A stretch of 45,548 nucleotides of DNA from NCBI RefSeq assembly GCF_030693485.1, contig NZ_JAUYAN010000256.1, positions 1-45,548 on the forward strand, written 5' to 3'. The notes beneath the pieces are model-generated. The model ran no database searches and was not told the origin of the DNA. It was given only the letters and a program-made list of their open reading frames with translations. This stretch comes from Bradyrhizobium sp. (GTDB taxonomy: Bacteria; Pseudomonadota; Alphaproteobacteria; Rhizobiales; Xanthobacteraceae). The translations under genes and the position numbers were made by a program. Shown here one piece after another: positions 1 to 9,506 of this stretch (position 1 is its first letter; each line of letters starts with the position of its first letter).

Positions 1-68
1 TCCGCCGCGGCGTTGACGGCGCTGCGGACATCCTGGTCGCTGATGACGTTACAGGAACAGACAATCAT
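1..68 (-). CDS. bfd: Bacterioferritin-associated ferredoxin (partial, runs off left edge)
   Basis: The first 22 codons, read leftward from an ATG at 68-66, give a protein beginning MIVCSCNVISDQDV. That is the N-terminus of Bfd-type [2Fe-2S] proteins, with the Cys-x-Cys pair that supplies two of the four cluster ligands. Bfd takes electrons from a ferredoxin reductase and reduces ferric iron in the bacterioferritin core, releasing iron into the cytosol. The rest of the gene, including the second Cys pair, lies outside the window. An Irr-box-like site about 110 bp upstream fits iron control. The identification rests on the N-terminal motif alone. Confidence 0.8.
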   Translation of the reverse strand, partial: MIVCSCNVISDQDVRSAVNAAA

Positions 69-178
69 GAAACGGCAGGCCCATCGGTGATGCGTGACCC
101 CACAGATATTGAAGGGCGCCGCGGGATGCAAAAGGAAAAGCGGTCTTTTCAAGCAATTCCAAACTGCACCCGGGACAT

Positions 179-195
179 GCTAGAAGCAGTCTAAA
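179..195. promoter_or_regulatory. Candidate Irr box (iron control element, ICE-like)
   Basis: The 17-bp sequence GCTAGAAGCAGTCTAAA matches the rhizobial Irr/ICE pattern as I remember it (TTTAGAA-N3-TTCTAAA) at 5 of 7 and 6 of 7 half-site positions, with exact 3-bp spacing. It lies between bfd (start 68) and the plus-strand gene starting at 374. Irr controls iron-storage and iron-release genes in Bradyrhizobium, so bfd is the likely target. The match is imperfect and binding is inferred. Confidence 0.45.
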
Positions 196-373
196 CACAG
201 GCTGTTGCGGTAGATCAAAACTGCCAAGGCGTCCGCTTGTGCGCCGCCCAAAAACCGCCACGACGGCCGTGATTCCTCCGGGCTTGTCCGTTCATTGATC
301 GTTCAAGCAAAATGTGGAACTTTTGTCCCTGACAGACCGCTCCCTGTCCCTGCTCCATGAGAAAGGTGAAGCC

Positions 374-682
374 ATGAGGAAGACATTGATGGCGCTCGCT
401 GCCGTCGCCACGCTGGCTGTTGCAGCCGTGGCCGCGCCGCAAGCCGCCGAAGCTCGCAATGGCCGGGTTGCCGCGGGTGTCGCGGCCGGTTTGCTCGGCG
501 GCGCCGTTGTCGGCGGCATGATCGCGTCGCAGAACGGATATTACGGGCCGGGCTATTACGGCCCGGGATACGGCTATTACGGCGGTCCGGCCTATGTCGT
601 CGCGCCCAGCTGCTTCTGGCAGCGCCAGCGCTTCTGGGATGGTTATGGCTGGCGGGTCCGCGACGTTCGCGTCTGCGACTAG
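374..682 (+). CDS. Small secreted glycine-zipper protein (paralogue 1)
   Basis: Unknown function. The 102-aa product has a signal peptide (residues 1 to about 27), a Gly/Ala-rich hydrophobic stretch (about 31-52) resembling a glycine zipper, several GYYGP-type repeats (about 54-70), and a C-terminal motif with two Cys and RFWDGYGW. The ATG at 374 is preferred over upstream in-frame starts because it follows GAAAGGTG and begins the signal peptide. It is paralogous to the next gene: signal peptide, zipper and C-terminal motif are shared, while the Gly-Tyr repeats are not. Glycine-zipper proteins often act in the envelope, which is only an inference here. Confidence 0.75.
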   Translation: MRKTLMALAAVATLAVAAVAAPQAAEARNGRVAAGVAAGLLGGAVVGGMIASQNGYYGPGYYGPGYGYYGGPAYVVAPSCFWQRQRFWDGYGWRVRDVRVCD

Positions 683-712
683 GCCTGTTCATCTTCATTA
701 CAAAGCAAGGCC

Positions 713-744
713 ATGTCCCGGCAACCAGCGGTTTTCCGGGACAT
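713..744 (+). terminator. Stem-loop after paralogue 1
   Basis: ATGTCCCGG (713-721) pairs with CCGGGACAT (736-744). No T tract follows, so it may be a transcript-end or repeat structure rather than a classical terminator. A related arrangement in inverted orientation lies at about 133-180. Confidence 0.3.
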
Positions 745-917
745 TTGACGTCGCTGGCCTGAAAAAACCGCTTTTTCCGGACAAGACCTCGACAGCGTTT
801 ACTTTCGATTGACGGTTGTGCGCTTTCTCTGGTGCGACGGCCCATTTCGAAGACCGCCTGTGAGATCACCCTGAACCCGGCGCCGCCGCCAGGCGCCATC
901 CGAGGAGAGTCCTGGAC

Positions 918-1193
918 ATGAAGAAGACATTTGCTGCCCTGGTCGCGGTCGCCACCATCGCCGGTTCGCTCGCCACGACACCCGCCAGCGCGCAGCGCGG
1001 CGTTGCCGCGGGCGTCGTGGGAGGCCTGATCGGCGGCGCCATTATCGGCGGAGCCATCGCCTCCAGCCGCCCGGCCTACGCGGCCCCTGCCCCGGTATAT
1101 GTCGATGACTACCCGCCGTCCTGCCGCCTGGTGCGCGAGCGCTTCTGGGACGGGTACGGCTGGAGCTATCGCCGCGTCGAGATCTGCCACTGA
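918..1193 (+). CDS. Small secreted glycine-zipper protein (paralogue 2)
   Basis: Unknown function. The 91-aa product has a cleavable signal peptide (about 1-26, ending TPASAQ), a Gly/Ala/Ile zipper-like segment (about 28-48), and a C-terminal region with the same Cys-(x)-R-x-RFWDGYGW-(x)-Cys pattern as the gene at 374-682. It lacks the Gly-Tyr repeats of that paralogue. An AGGAGAG ribosome-binding site precedes the ATG. The two genes look like a local duplication, and a strong terminator closes this one. Confidence 0.8.
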   Translation: MKKTFAALVAVATIAGSLATTPASAQRGVAAGVVGGLIGGAIIGGAIASSRPAYAAPAPVYVDDYPPSCRLVRERFWDGYGWSYRRVEICH

Positions 1194-1230
1194 TCTGACC
1201 GGCGCGTTTCAAACGCATGACATGAACCAG

Positions 1231-1256
1231 ACCCGGCCCATGCGGCCGGGTTTTTC
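1231..1256 (+). terminator. Rho-independent terminator
   Basis: A perfect 8-bp stem, ACCCGGCC/GGCCGGGT with a 5-nt loop, is followed by TTTTTCTT. It ends the plus-strand gene at 918-1193 and sits just before the stop of the convergent transglycosylase gene. Confidence 0.8.
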
Positions 1257-1269
1257 TTGGCGCCGGCGC

Positions 1270-2538
1270 TCAGCGCGCCGCGCCCATCGCGCGCAGCACG
1301 GTCTCGCTCGGCCAGCAATCCACCTTGAGCCCGGCGGACTTCTGATAGGCGCCGAGCGCGGCGCGGGTCTTCATGCCCGCCTTGCCGTCCACCTTGTCGC
1401 TGTAGAGGCCGATGCGCGTGAGGTGACGCTGCATCGCTTCGACCGAGGTGGTGCGCAGTTGCATCGAGGCCGACCATGGCGTCGCGAACGGTTGCGGGCT
1501 CACGATGCGGTCAGCGAGGTGGCCGACGAACAGCACGTACAGGTCCGAGAAATTGTATTCCTTGATGACGAAATAGTTCTTCGTGGTCAGAAATGCCGGA
1601 CCGTAGATGCCCTCCGGCTGCAGCAAGGACGCCGGCTGCGCCTGCTCGGCGGCGCCGAGCTTTTGCGCGCGCACCGGCACGAAACCTTCGCGCAGCCACT
1701 GCCCGATCGGCTTTGTCACCTCGGGCACGCCCATGGTGCAATCGGCATTATCAGGCGCGCGCACTTCATAGGCCCAGCGCACGCCCGGCTGCCAGCCCTT
1801 GTTGACGAGCTGTTGCGCCGCGGATGCCAGCGCGTCCGGCACCGAATGCCAGATGTCGCGGCGGCCGTCGCCATCGAGATCGACGCCGTGCTTGCCGAGT
1901 TCGGAGGGCAGGAACTGGGTGAGACCGGTGGCGCCGGCCCAGGACGAACGCAGATCCTTGCGCGTCACCACGCCGTCGCCGATCAGCTTCAGCGCCGCAA
2001 TGAACTCGATGCGATACTGCTCCTTGCGGCGGCCGACATAGGCCTGCGTCGCCAGCACGCGCAGCCCGTCATAGGGCAGCCGGTGGCGACCGTAATCGGT
2101 TTCGCGTCCCCAGATCGCCAGCACGATGCTGCCGGGCACGCCGAAGCGCGTTTCGATCGCACCGAGCGTGGCGCGATGTTTTGCCATCAGCCTCTGCCCC
2201 TCGGCGGCCAGGCGCGCGATACTGGATTCCTTGACGTAGTCGGCCGGCACCTGCACGAACTCGGCCTGCGACGGCGCTCCGGTCGCGGGGCGTCCGGGCA
2301 GGATCAGATCGGGCAGTTTGTAATCCGGATCGAGGCCGCGGGTCTCGGCGTCGAACACCGCGCGCGCAACGCCGGCGGCCTGCGCTTCCGGCCACAATGC
2401 GGCGATGAACCGGGTGAATCCTGAGTCCGCGGCGTGGACCGGCAGCGCCGTGCCCAGCGACATTGCCGCCGCCACCAGAAGTGCCGGGATCGCGCGGCTT
2501 CGCAAAACCAAACTCCCGGCAAGCGTCATGGCGTCCAT
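1270..2538 (-). CDS. Lytic murein transglycosylase, MltB type, with peptidoglycan-binding domain
   Basis: Predicted periplasmic enzyme that cleaves the MurNAc-GlcNAc bond of peptidoglycan with formation of 1,6-anhydro-MurNAc. The 422-aa product has a signal peptide (about 1-37), an MltB-like catalytic domain with the AIWGRETDYG motif (catalytic Glu about residue 146) and the GATGLTQFLPSE segment, then a C-terminal PG_binding_1 domain (about 355-420). The reading frame stays open upstream to 3255, but the start at 2538 is chosen because its ATG overlaps the stop of the upstream gene (TGATG). An ATG at 2529 is an alternative. This overlap couples it to the YqhA-like gene. Confidence 0.9.
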   Translation of the reverse strand: MDAMTLAGSLVLRSRAIPALLVAAAMSLGTALPVHAADSGFTRFIAALWPEAQAAGVARAVFDAETRGLDPDYKLPDLILPGRPATGAPSQAEFVQVPADYVKESSIARLAAEGQRLMAKHRATLGAIETRFGVPGSIVLAIWGRETDYGRHRLPYDGLRVLATQAYVGRRKEQYRIEFIAALKLIGDGVVTRKDLRSSWAGATGLTQFLPSELGKHGVDLDGDGRRDIWHSVPDALASAAQQLVNKGWQPGVRWAYEVRAPDNADCTMGVPEVTKPIGQWLREGFVPVRAQKLGAAEQAQPASLLQPEGIYGPAFLTTKNYFVIKEYNFSDLYVLFVGHLADRIVSPQPFATPWSASMQLRTTSVEAMQRHLTRIGLYSDKVDGKAGMKTRAALGAYQKSAGLKVDCWPSETVLRAMGAAR

Positions 2539-3128
2539 CAATGCTTGACGGCGTGTTTCGCTTCTTCCGTGGCGATACTCGACAGCCGGTCTACATAGGC
2601 GATGCCCATGGCCGACAGGATGAAGACCGTGTGAATGATGGTCTGCCACATCACCCCGGTCTCGGTGTAGTTGCCTTTTCCCGACCCCAGCGCGCCGGCC
2701 TCGATGAAGGTTCGCAGCAGATGTATCGAGGATATGCCGATGATCGCCATCGCGAGCTTGATCTTGAGCACGCTGGCATTGACGTGGCTGAGCCATTCCG
2801 GCTCGTCGGGATGGCCCTGCAAATTGAGGCGGGAGACGAAAGTCTCGTAGCCGCCGACGATCACCATCACCAGCAGGTTGGAGATCATCACCACGACGAT
2901 CAGGCCCAGCACCGCCAGCATGATCTGCTGCTCGCTGAAGCTGAAAGCGTGGGCAAACAGGTGCCACAGCTCCTTGAGGAACAGCACGACATAGACGCCC
3001 TGCGCCACGATCAGCCCGACATAAAGCGGCAACTGCAGCCAGCGCGAGCCGAAGATCAGCATCGGGATCGGACGCAATGCCGCCCTGATGGCCTTGGGGG
3101 GCAGCGGTGTTTCCGGCGTCATGGACAT
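2538..3128 (-). CDS. YqhA/UPF0114-family inner-membrane protein
   Basis: A 196-aa polytopic membrane protein of the YqhA (UPF0114, TIGR00645) family, whose biochemical role is unknown. It shows a basic N-terminus, about four hydrophobic segments (around 28-50, 68-94, 124-146 and 164-186), and the family-typical [10 protein letters not shown] and [11 protein letters not shown] stretches. The stop shares one base with the ATG of the lytic transglycosylase, so the two are probably co-transcribed and translationally coupled. The pairing suggests an envelope role, which is inferred only. ATG 3122 is a possible alternative start. Confidence 0.85.
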   Translation of the reverse strand: MSMTPETPLPPKAIRAALRPIPMLIFGSRWLQLPLYVGLIVAQGVYVVLFLKELWHLFAHAFSFSEQQIMLAVLGLIVVVMISNLLVMVIVGGYETFVSRLNLQGHPDEPEWLSHVNASVLKIKLAMAIIGISSIHLLRTFIEAGALGSGKGNYTETGVMWQTIIHTVFILSAMGIAYVDRLSSIATEEAKHAVKH

Positions 3129-3291
3129 GGATCGGGGGGCTTTCTGTGGGAGGACTGAGTCGGGCGAGTCGCGGCTGTTCTAGCACCGGATATATGGCAC
3201 ATTTTCGGACAGTCCGGGCCGAGCGGCCATTTGGCGCAGGCTGGATACCGCCCATGGAAATGCTTGTGACGCGAAAAGTACGGGAAGCCGC

Positions 3292-3407
3292 TCACGCGTC
3301 GGTCGGATCGAGGCGCCGCTCGATCCGCTCGATGCGGATGTCCATCCGATCCCGCCGGTTCGACATGGTAGCGTACTGGTTCGCCAGATTGCCGATACGC
3401 TGCTTCA

Positions 3408-3408
<1 letters not shown>
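3292..3408 (-). CDS. 38-aa basic helical microprotein coupled to ettA
   Basis: A short ORF whose ATG (3408-3406) overlaps the ettA stop codon in the arrangement TGATG, as in the yqhA-mltB pair. The product is highly charged, with repeated Arg/Asp/Ile heptad-like spacing (MDIRIERIERRLDP), and probably forms a helix or short coiled coil. Similar short segments occur in Bradyrhizobium proteins as I remember them, but I assign no function. The coupling and composition support translation; the small size is the main reason for doubt. Confidence 0.45.
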
Positions 3409-5057
<1,649 letters not shown>

Positions 5058-5309
5058 CGCGATCCCTTTGAAAACCGTGGATTTTACGGAAATTTGCTGC
5101 CGCTGATGTAGCGGGACGGGCCCCAAAGGGCAACCGCGCGGGCAGCGTTTTCCATCCGTTCACCACGGATCATTACCCTGTGGACACCATGTGTGCGGCA
5201 GATCACGACGATTGAAACCAACTTTTAATAAATCAGGCCAAAGCTGGATTTCGCGCCACAAAACGGCGAAAGCGGCGAACGCCGCGGACGAAAACGACAG
5301 GGCCGCGTC

Positions 5310-5498
5310 ATGGCAACCATCAACTCCGCATCGCTCTCCTCCCCGGCAGGCAGCCGGGACGGACAAGCGGGTATTCTGGCCGAAATCCGCGACTTCTGGC
5401 GCCAGTTCTTCCTCCGGGCGTTCGATCCCTACCGACCGGAACTGCATTACATGCGCGGCCCCGGACCGGCGTGTCGGGCCAAACAGGCCGGCTCTTAG
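5310..5498 (+). CDS. Small hypothetical protein (62 aa)
   Basis: Not recognised with certainty. The product has a Ser/Ala-rich N-terminus, an aromatic and basic helical middle (EIRDFWRQFFLRAF) and the tail YRPELHYMRGPGPACR. The ribosome-binding site is weak. The middle looks more protein-like than random shadow translation, and no competing gene overlaps it. It stands alone in the 586-bp gap between ettA and the dehydrogenase gene; the rest of that gap shows nothing recognisable. Confidence 0.4.
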   Translation: MATINSASLSSPAGSRDGQAGILAEIRDFWRQFFLRAFDPYRPELHYMRGPGPACRAKQAGS

Positions 5499-5643
5499 CA
5501 CCCGATCGATCGCGACGCTGGGTCAGCCCGCGGGCGCTTTCCGTACCCCGGGCGCTTGCGCGTCCGCCGATTGCGCGCGACCATGGCGCTTCCCCGACGG
5601 CGGCGTTTCCGCCCCGTCATCATCGCCATGAACGGACCTTTCC

Positions 5644-6603
5644 ATGACGCGGCTGCGCTGTGCAATTCTCGATGACTATCTCAACATGGCCCTTGATATC
5701 GCGGACTGGTCCCAAGTCTCCGATCGTATCGACGTCACCGTGTTCGACCAGCCCTTCGCTTCGCAGCAGGCCGCCGCCAGTGCGCTGAAGGATTTCGAGA
5801 TCATCTGCGCGATGCGCGAGCGCACGCCGTTTCCGCGCGCCTTGTTCGCGGCCCTGCCCAAATTGAAACTGTTCATCACGTCGGGCATGCGCAATGCCGC
5901 GCTCGATCTCGAGGCCGCCAAGGACCAGGGTGTCGTCCTGTGCGGGACGCAGTTTTCCCGCGATCCCACTGCGCCGCTGACGATGGGCCTGATCCTGGAA
6001 CTGACCCGCAACATCGGCCGCGAGAGCGCGCGCATGCATGCCGGCGAGCCCTTGCAGAAATTCGCCGGCATCGAGATCGAGGGCAAGACGCTCGGCGTGG
6101 TCGGACTCGGCAAATTGGGGGCCAAGGTGTCAGGGCTGGCGCAGGCCTTCGGCATGAACGTGATCGCATGGAGCCCGAACCTGACGCCGGAGCGATGCAA
6201 GGAGGTCGGGGTCGGTTACGCCAGCAAGGAGGAGTTGTTCGCCACCGCGGACATCGTCACCGTCCATGTGGTGCTGAGCCAGCGCTCGCGCGGCCTGGTG
6301 GGAGCTGCCGACCTCGCGCGGATGAAGCCGACCAGCTACATCGTCAACACCGCGCGCGGACCGATCATCGACGAAGATGCCCTGCTGCAGACCCTGCGGC
6401 AGCGAAAGATCGCGGGGGCCGCGATCGATGTGTTCTCGGTCGAGCCACTCCCGGTGGACCATCCGTTCCGCAAGCTCGACAACCTCGTGCTGACGCCGCA
6501 TCTCGGCTACGTCACCGAGGAAAGCTTTCGCCACCATTACGGCCAGATGGTCGAAGGCATCGACGCCTGGTTCAAGGGCGAGCCGCTGCGGAGGCTGGCG
6601 TAG
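5644..6603 (+). CDS. D-2-hydroxyacid dehydrogenase family protein
   Basis: Cytosolic NAD(P)-dependent oxidoreductase of the D-isomer-specific 2-hydroxyacid dehydrogenase family (319 aa), interconverting a 2-hydroxyacid and a 2-oxoacid. It has the Rossmann motif VVGLGKLG (about 157-164), NTARGPIIDEDAL with the substrate-binding Arg, a downstream acidic residue in the VEPLP segment, and the catalytic His in LTPHLGY (about 285). Substrate cannot be told from sequence; phosphoglycerate, glyoxylate and hydroxypyruvate enzymes share this fold. The last 117 bp recur at 8860-8976, flanking the next gene. Confidence 0.9.
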   Translation: MTRLRCAILDDYLNMALDIADWSQVSDRIDVTVFDQPFASQQAAASALKDFEIICAMRERTPFPRALFAALPKLKLFITSGMRNAALDLEAAKDQGVVLCGTQFSRDPTAPLTMGLILELTRNIGRESARMHAGEPLQKFAGIEIEGKTLGVVGLGKLGAKVSGLAQAFGMNVIAWSPNLTPERCKEVGVGYASKEELFATADIVTVHVVLSQRSRGLVGAADLARMKPTSYIVNTARGPIIDEDALLQTLRQRKIAGAAIDVFSVEPLPVDHPFRKLDNLVLTPHLGYVTEESFRHHYGQMVEGIDAWFKGEPLRRLA

Positions 6604-6901
6604 GCATCACGCCGAGTACTTGAATCGTAGTTCAGTGCTGGTGCCGCTCCTTCGAGAAGACCACTTCGCCGGGGTCTCGTCGCCGGGGTCTGGTCTTGTG
6701 CTTAGTGCCCATTTGCGTGAGATTCGGCCTCAACAGGCCGGTCATCCGGTGGATGTCGGTCCGTGGGGCCTTTCTGATTTTTCCCGGATCAACCCATCGC
6801 GCCCGGCAGGCCATTCCGGGATTAACTCACCAACCTGCGTTCTGGTTTGCAGGACCATCGGATAGTATGCCCGCGGCAACACCTGTTCCGAGAACACAGA
6901 C

Positions 6902-8635
6902 ATGATGCGAACCGGCGCGATCGTCCTGTCCCTGCTGATGACTCTCTCGGCCCAGGCCGCGCCGATCGAGAACAGCGATGGTTTCTGGAGCGCGTGGAGC
7001 GACGCGACCTTTGCCAGGGCCGCGCGCGAAAAGAAGTTCGTGATCGTATCGCTGCAGTCGTGGTGGTGCCGGTGGTGCCATGTGATGAACCGCGACACCT
7101 GGGCCGATCCGGAGGTCCGGAGCATCCTCAAGGACAGGTTCATCCCGGTCTATGTTGACCAGGACAGCCGGCTGGACATCTCGCAGCGCTACGAGCGCTG
7201 GGGCTGGCCCGCCACCATCATCTTCGGACCCGACGGCGTTGAAATCGCCAAGCTGCGCGGCTTTTACTCGCCGCAGTTTTTCAAGCCGATACTGACCGCC
7301 ACGATCGAGGATCCCTCGCCTGTGGTTTATCCCGACGCCGGCGGAGCCGAGCGGGCGCGAACCTTGACCGCTGGACTGACCGACGCGCAACGCGACGAAA
7401 TCCTCGGTTTCATCGACCAGGCCTGGGACGCGCAGCACAGCGGCTGGAGCAAGTCGAAATTTGTCGATGGAGCGATGCTGATCTGGGCCCTTCAGCGCGC
7501 GCGTCAGGGCGATGCGACCAATGCAGCCCGGATCAGGAAGGTTCTGAGCTTGATGGCCGGCAACATGGTCGACACGACCACCGGCGCCCTGGACCACGTC
7601 AATCTGAAGCCCGATTGGTCGGAGCCGGCTCGGGAGTTTCCGATGTTCGCGCAGGAGGCCGGACTTGGCGCCTTTGCGCGGGCCTGGACCATTTTCGGCG
7701 ATCCCGCCTACCGGCTGGCTGCGGACCGCATCTATGGATTTCTCAAGAACACGATGTCCGCTCCCGGCGGCGGTTTCTATACCTCGATGGGAATGAGCGA
7801 GGGTGAGCCCGGCGTCGACCGCCGCCAGTATGCGCGCGAAACCGCGCAGGCGATCGCGGCGGTGCTCGCCTATTTCGATGCCACCGGAGCGGTGGACGCA
7901 CGCGAACTGGCCGTCGGAGCAGCCCGCTGGGCGCTCGCCAACCGCGCGCTGCCCGGCGGCGGTTTCCGTCACGCCGAACAGGACGAGGGCGGTCCCTATC
8001 TCGCCGACAATGTCGAGATGGCAAAGGCGCTGCTGGCCCTGCACCGATCGACCGGAGAGCGTCAATGGCTCACCCATGCGCAAGCCGCCGCCGATTTCAT
8101 CGCCCGAACCTTTATCGACCCCGCGACCGGCGGCTTCGTCGCTTCGGCGTCGCCCGACGCGCAGCAGCTAACAAAGCCCATCAAGCAGCGCGAGGATAAC
8201 GTCACCGCGGTGCGGATGTTCAACCTGCTGTCGTCCTACACCGGCGACAGCAGCTACCGCGAGATCGCCGAGGCCGGCATGGGCTATCTGACGTCACCGG
8301 CGATTCTCGATGCCTTCGGCTTCCTGCCCGACGTCCTGCTGGCCGAAGACGAGTTGCGCAACGAGCCGGTTCACATCACCGTCGTAGGCGCCAGGGACGA
8401 CCCGCGCTCGGCGGCGCTCTATCGCGCCGCGCTGGCCTATCCGCTGGTGAACAAGCGCGCGGAGTGGTGGGACAAGCGCGAGGGAAAGCTCGCCAATCCA
8501 GACGTTGACTATCCGGACTTTCCCGACGGACCCGCCGCGTTCGCCTGCACCAGCACCTTCTGTTCCTATCCGGTGACGCAACCCGCTGATATCGCGGCGC
8601 AACTGGACAGCCTCAAACGCGCGCGAAAGAACTAA
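6902..8635 (+). CDS. Secreted thioredoxin-fold protein (DUF255/YyaL-like)
   Basis: A 577-aa protein with a signal peptide (about 1-20), then a thioredoxin-like domain carrying WCRWC (about residues 56-60) and a WGWPATIIFGPDG segment, the pattern of the DUF255/YyaL (SPATA20-like) family. The remainder resembles the alpha-helical (alpha/alpha)6-barrel part of that family, with repeated helical hairpins and GGGF motifs. A redox or thiol role in the periplasm is plausible, but no substrate is known. The ATG pair at 6902/6905 leaves the exact start ambiguous. The gene lies between an intact dehydrogenase and a duplicate of that gene's 3' end. The 298-bp gap upstream shows no recognisable gene. Confidence 0.85.
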   Translation: MMRTGAIVLSLLMTLSAQAAPIENSDGFWSAWSDATFARAAREKKFVIVSLQSWWCRWCHVMNRDTWADPEVRSILKDRFIPVYVDQDSRLDISQRYERWGWPATIIFGPDGVEIAKLRGFYSPQFFKPILTATIEDPSPVVYPDAGGAERARTLTAGLTDAQRDEILGFIDQAWDAQHSGWSKSKFVDGAMLIWALQRARQGDATNAARIRKVLSLMAGNMVDTTTGALDHVNLKPDWSEPAREFPMFAQEAGLGAFARAWTIFGDPAYRLAADRIYGFLKNTMSAPGGGFYTSMGMSEGEPGVDRRQYARETAQAIAAVLAYFDATGAVDARELAVGAARWALANRALPGGGFRHAEQDEGGPYLADNVEMAKALLALHRSTGERQWLTHAQAAADFIARTFIDPATGGFVASASPDAQQLTKPIKQREDNVTAVRMFNLLSSYTGDSSYREIAEAGMGYLTSPAILDAFGFLPDVLLAEDELRNEPVHITVVGARDDPRSAALYRAALAYPLVNKRAEWWDKREGKLANPDVDYPDFPDGPAAFACTSTFCSYPVTQPADIAAQLDSLKRARKN

Positions 8636-8859
8636 CCGCGGATGTCCGACCCCTGCTGCCGGCGTATAACGCGGATGCGCCGGCAAGAGTGATCGATCTT
8701 CAGGGGGTCGAACATTCCATATCGGATCGATGGTGTGGGGTGGTCTTGTCACTACCGGCCCGGATACAGCGCGCGCCATAAGCACGTCTGCGACTCTTCG
8801 GCGCGCTATGGCGACGCGCTGCTTTGCGGGGCAGCGCGAAGAGCGCTGCACCGCGTCCT

Positions 8860-8976
8860 GTGCTGACGCCGCATCTCGGCTACGTCACCGAGGAAAGCTT
8901 TCGCCACCACTATGACCAGATGGTCGAGGGCATCGACGCCTGGTTCAAGGGCGAACCGCTGCGCAGGCTGGTGTGA
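8860..8976 (+). pseudogene. 3'-end fragment of the 2-hydroxyacid dehydrogenase gene (duplication)
   Basis: These 117 bp match 6487-6603 over the full length with about nine differences. They encode the same last 38 residues from LTPHLGYVTEESF except for Gly to Asp and Ala to Val changes, and end in TGA instead of TAG. Similarity stops abruptly at the 5' edge, inside the gene, so this copy has no start, cofactor domain or promoter. It is a broken duplicate bracketing the thioredoxin-fold gene in direct orientation. Confidence 0.9.
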
Positions 8977-9021
8977 GGCACCCGGTTCCTGCTTCAAGCA
9001 AAAAACTCGAAAACAACCCCA

Positions 9022-9070
9022 CTTCATGCTGAGGAGCCGCGCTTTTCGCGCAGCGTCTAGGCTGGGATGA
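9022..9070. repeat. Partial palindromic intergenic repeat (CTGAGGAGC...GCGTCT type)
   Basis: Resembles one half of the element at 20110-20216: CTGAGGAGC, a GC-rich hairpin (CGCGCTTTTCGCGC), then GCGTCT and GGATGA. Such repeats are frequent between Bradyrhizobium genes. The gap 8636-9506 otherwise holds only the dehydrogenase fragment and one doubtful small ORF. Confidence 0.55.
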
Positions 9071-9201
9071 TGTCTTCGTGGTGAAGGTACGTACCGTGCC
9101 GCAATGCCGCAACCGCCCAAATCGAGAATTGTGACTTCAATCACATTCCTCAGTTTCGCAACACACTAATCTGAACGCATTGGAAACAGGGGACGACGAA
9201 C

Positions 9202-9396
9202 ATGAATTCGCATTTTTTCGTGGCTGCATTTTTAGCAATCGCATGCACAACAACTTTGCTTCCCGTCAGGTCAACGCCTCCAGTTATGCTTTCGAATGCA
9301 GACGGGGTGACTTGGAACTGCCGCAGATCGGCGCTGGTGCTAACCACCTGCACGCCCAGCCACGAGGTTCGGCTTACCTCGTCTGACGTCATCTGA
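9202..9396 (+). CDS. Doubtful small secreted protein (64 aa)
   Basis: The ATG follows AGGGG at good spacing, and the first 20 residues (MNSHFFVAAFLAIACTTTLL) look like a signal peptide. The remaining 44 residues show no motif beyond two Cys. A minus-strand frame across the same region is also open. Reported at low confidence because of the ribosome-binding site and signal-like start. Confidence 0.25.
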   Translation: MNSHFFVAAFLAIACTTTLLPVRSTPPVMLSNADGVTWNCRRSALVLTTCTPSHEVRLTSSDVI

Positions 9397-9506
9397 TCGA
9401 CCGCAGGTCCGCCGCGGCGTCCATCGCTACGATGCGTTAGCCGGCAAGCCGTGATCGAAGTCCGCTTTGGCCCGAGACCGAAGCAATCCATTGTACAAGC
9501 CGGTGG

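Noticed and set aside
1099-2424. 441-codon plus-strand frame across the transglycosylase gene
   Set aside because: Arg/His/Gly-rich antisense translation of a gene with catalytic motifs on the other strand.
2539-3255. Upstream extension of the transglycosylase frame
   Set aside because: It runs antisense-frame through the YqhA-like gene; the TGATG junction and signal peptide place the start at 2538.
6620-6865. 81-codon plus-strand frame between the dehydrogenase and thioredoxin-fold genes
   Set aside because: No ribosome-binding site or motif; looks like random open sequence, although the 298-bp gap is otherwise unexplained.
9150-9491. 113-codon minus-strand frame
   Set aside because: No ribosome-binding site, no recognisable domain, and low-quality composition; competes with a doubtful plus-strand ORF.
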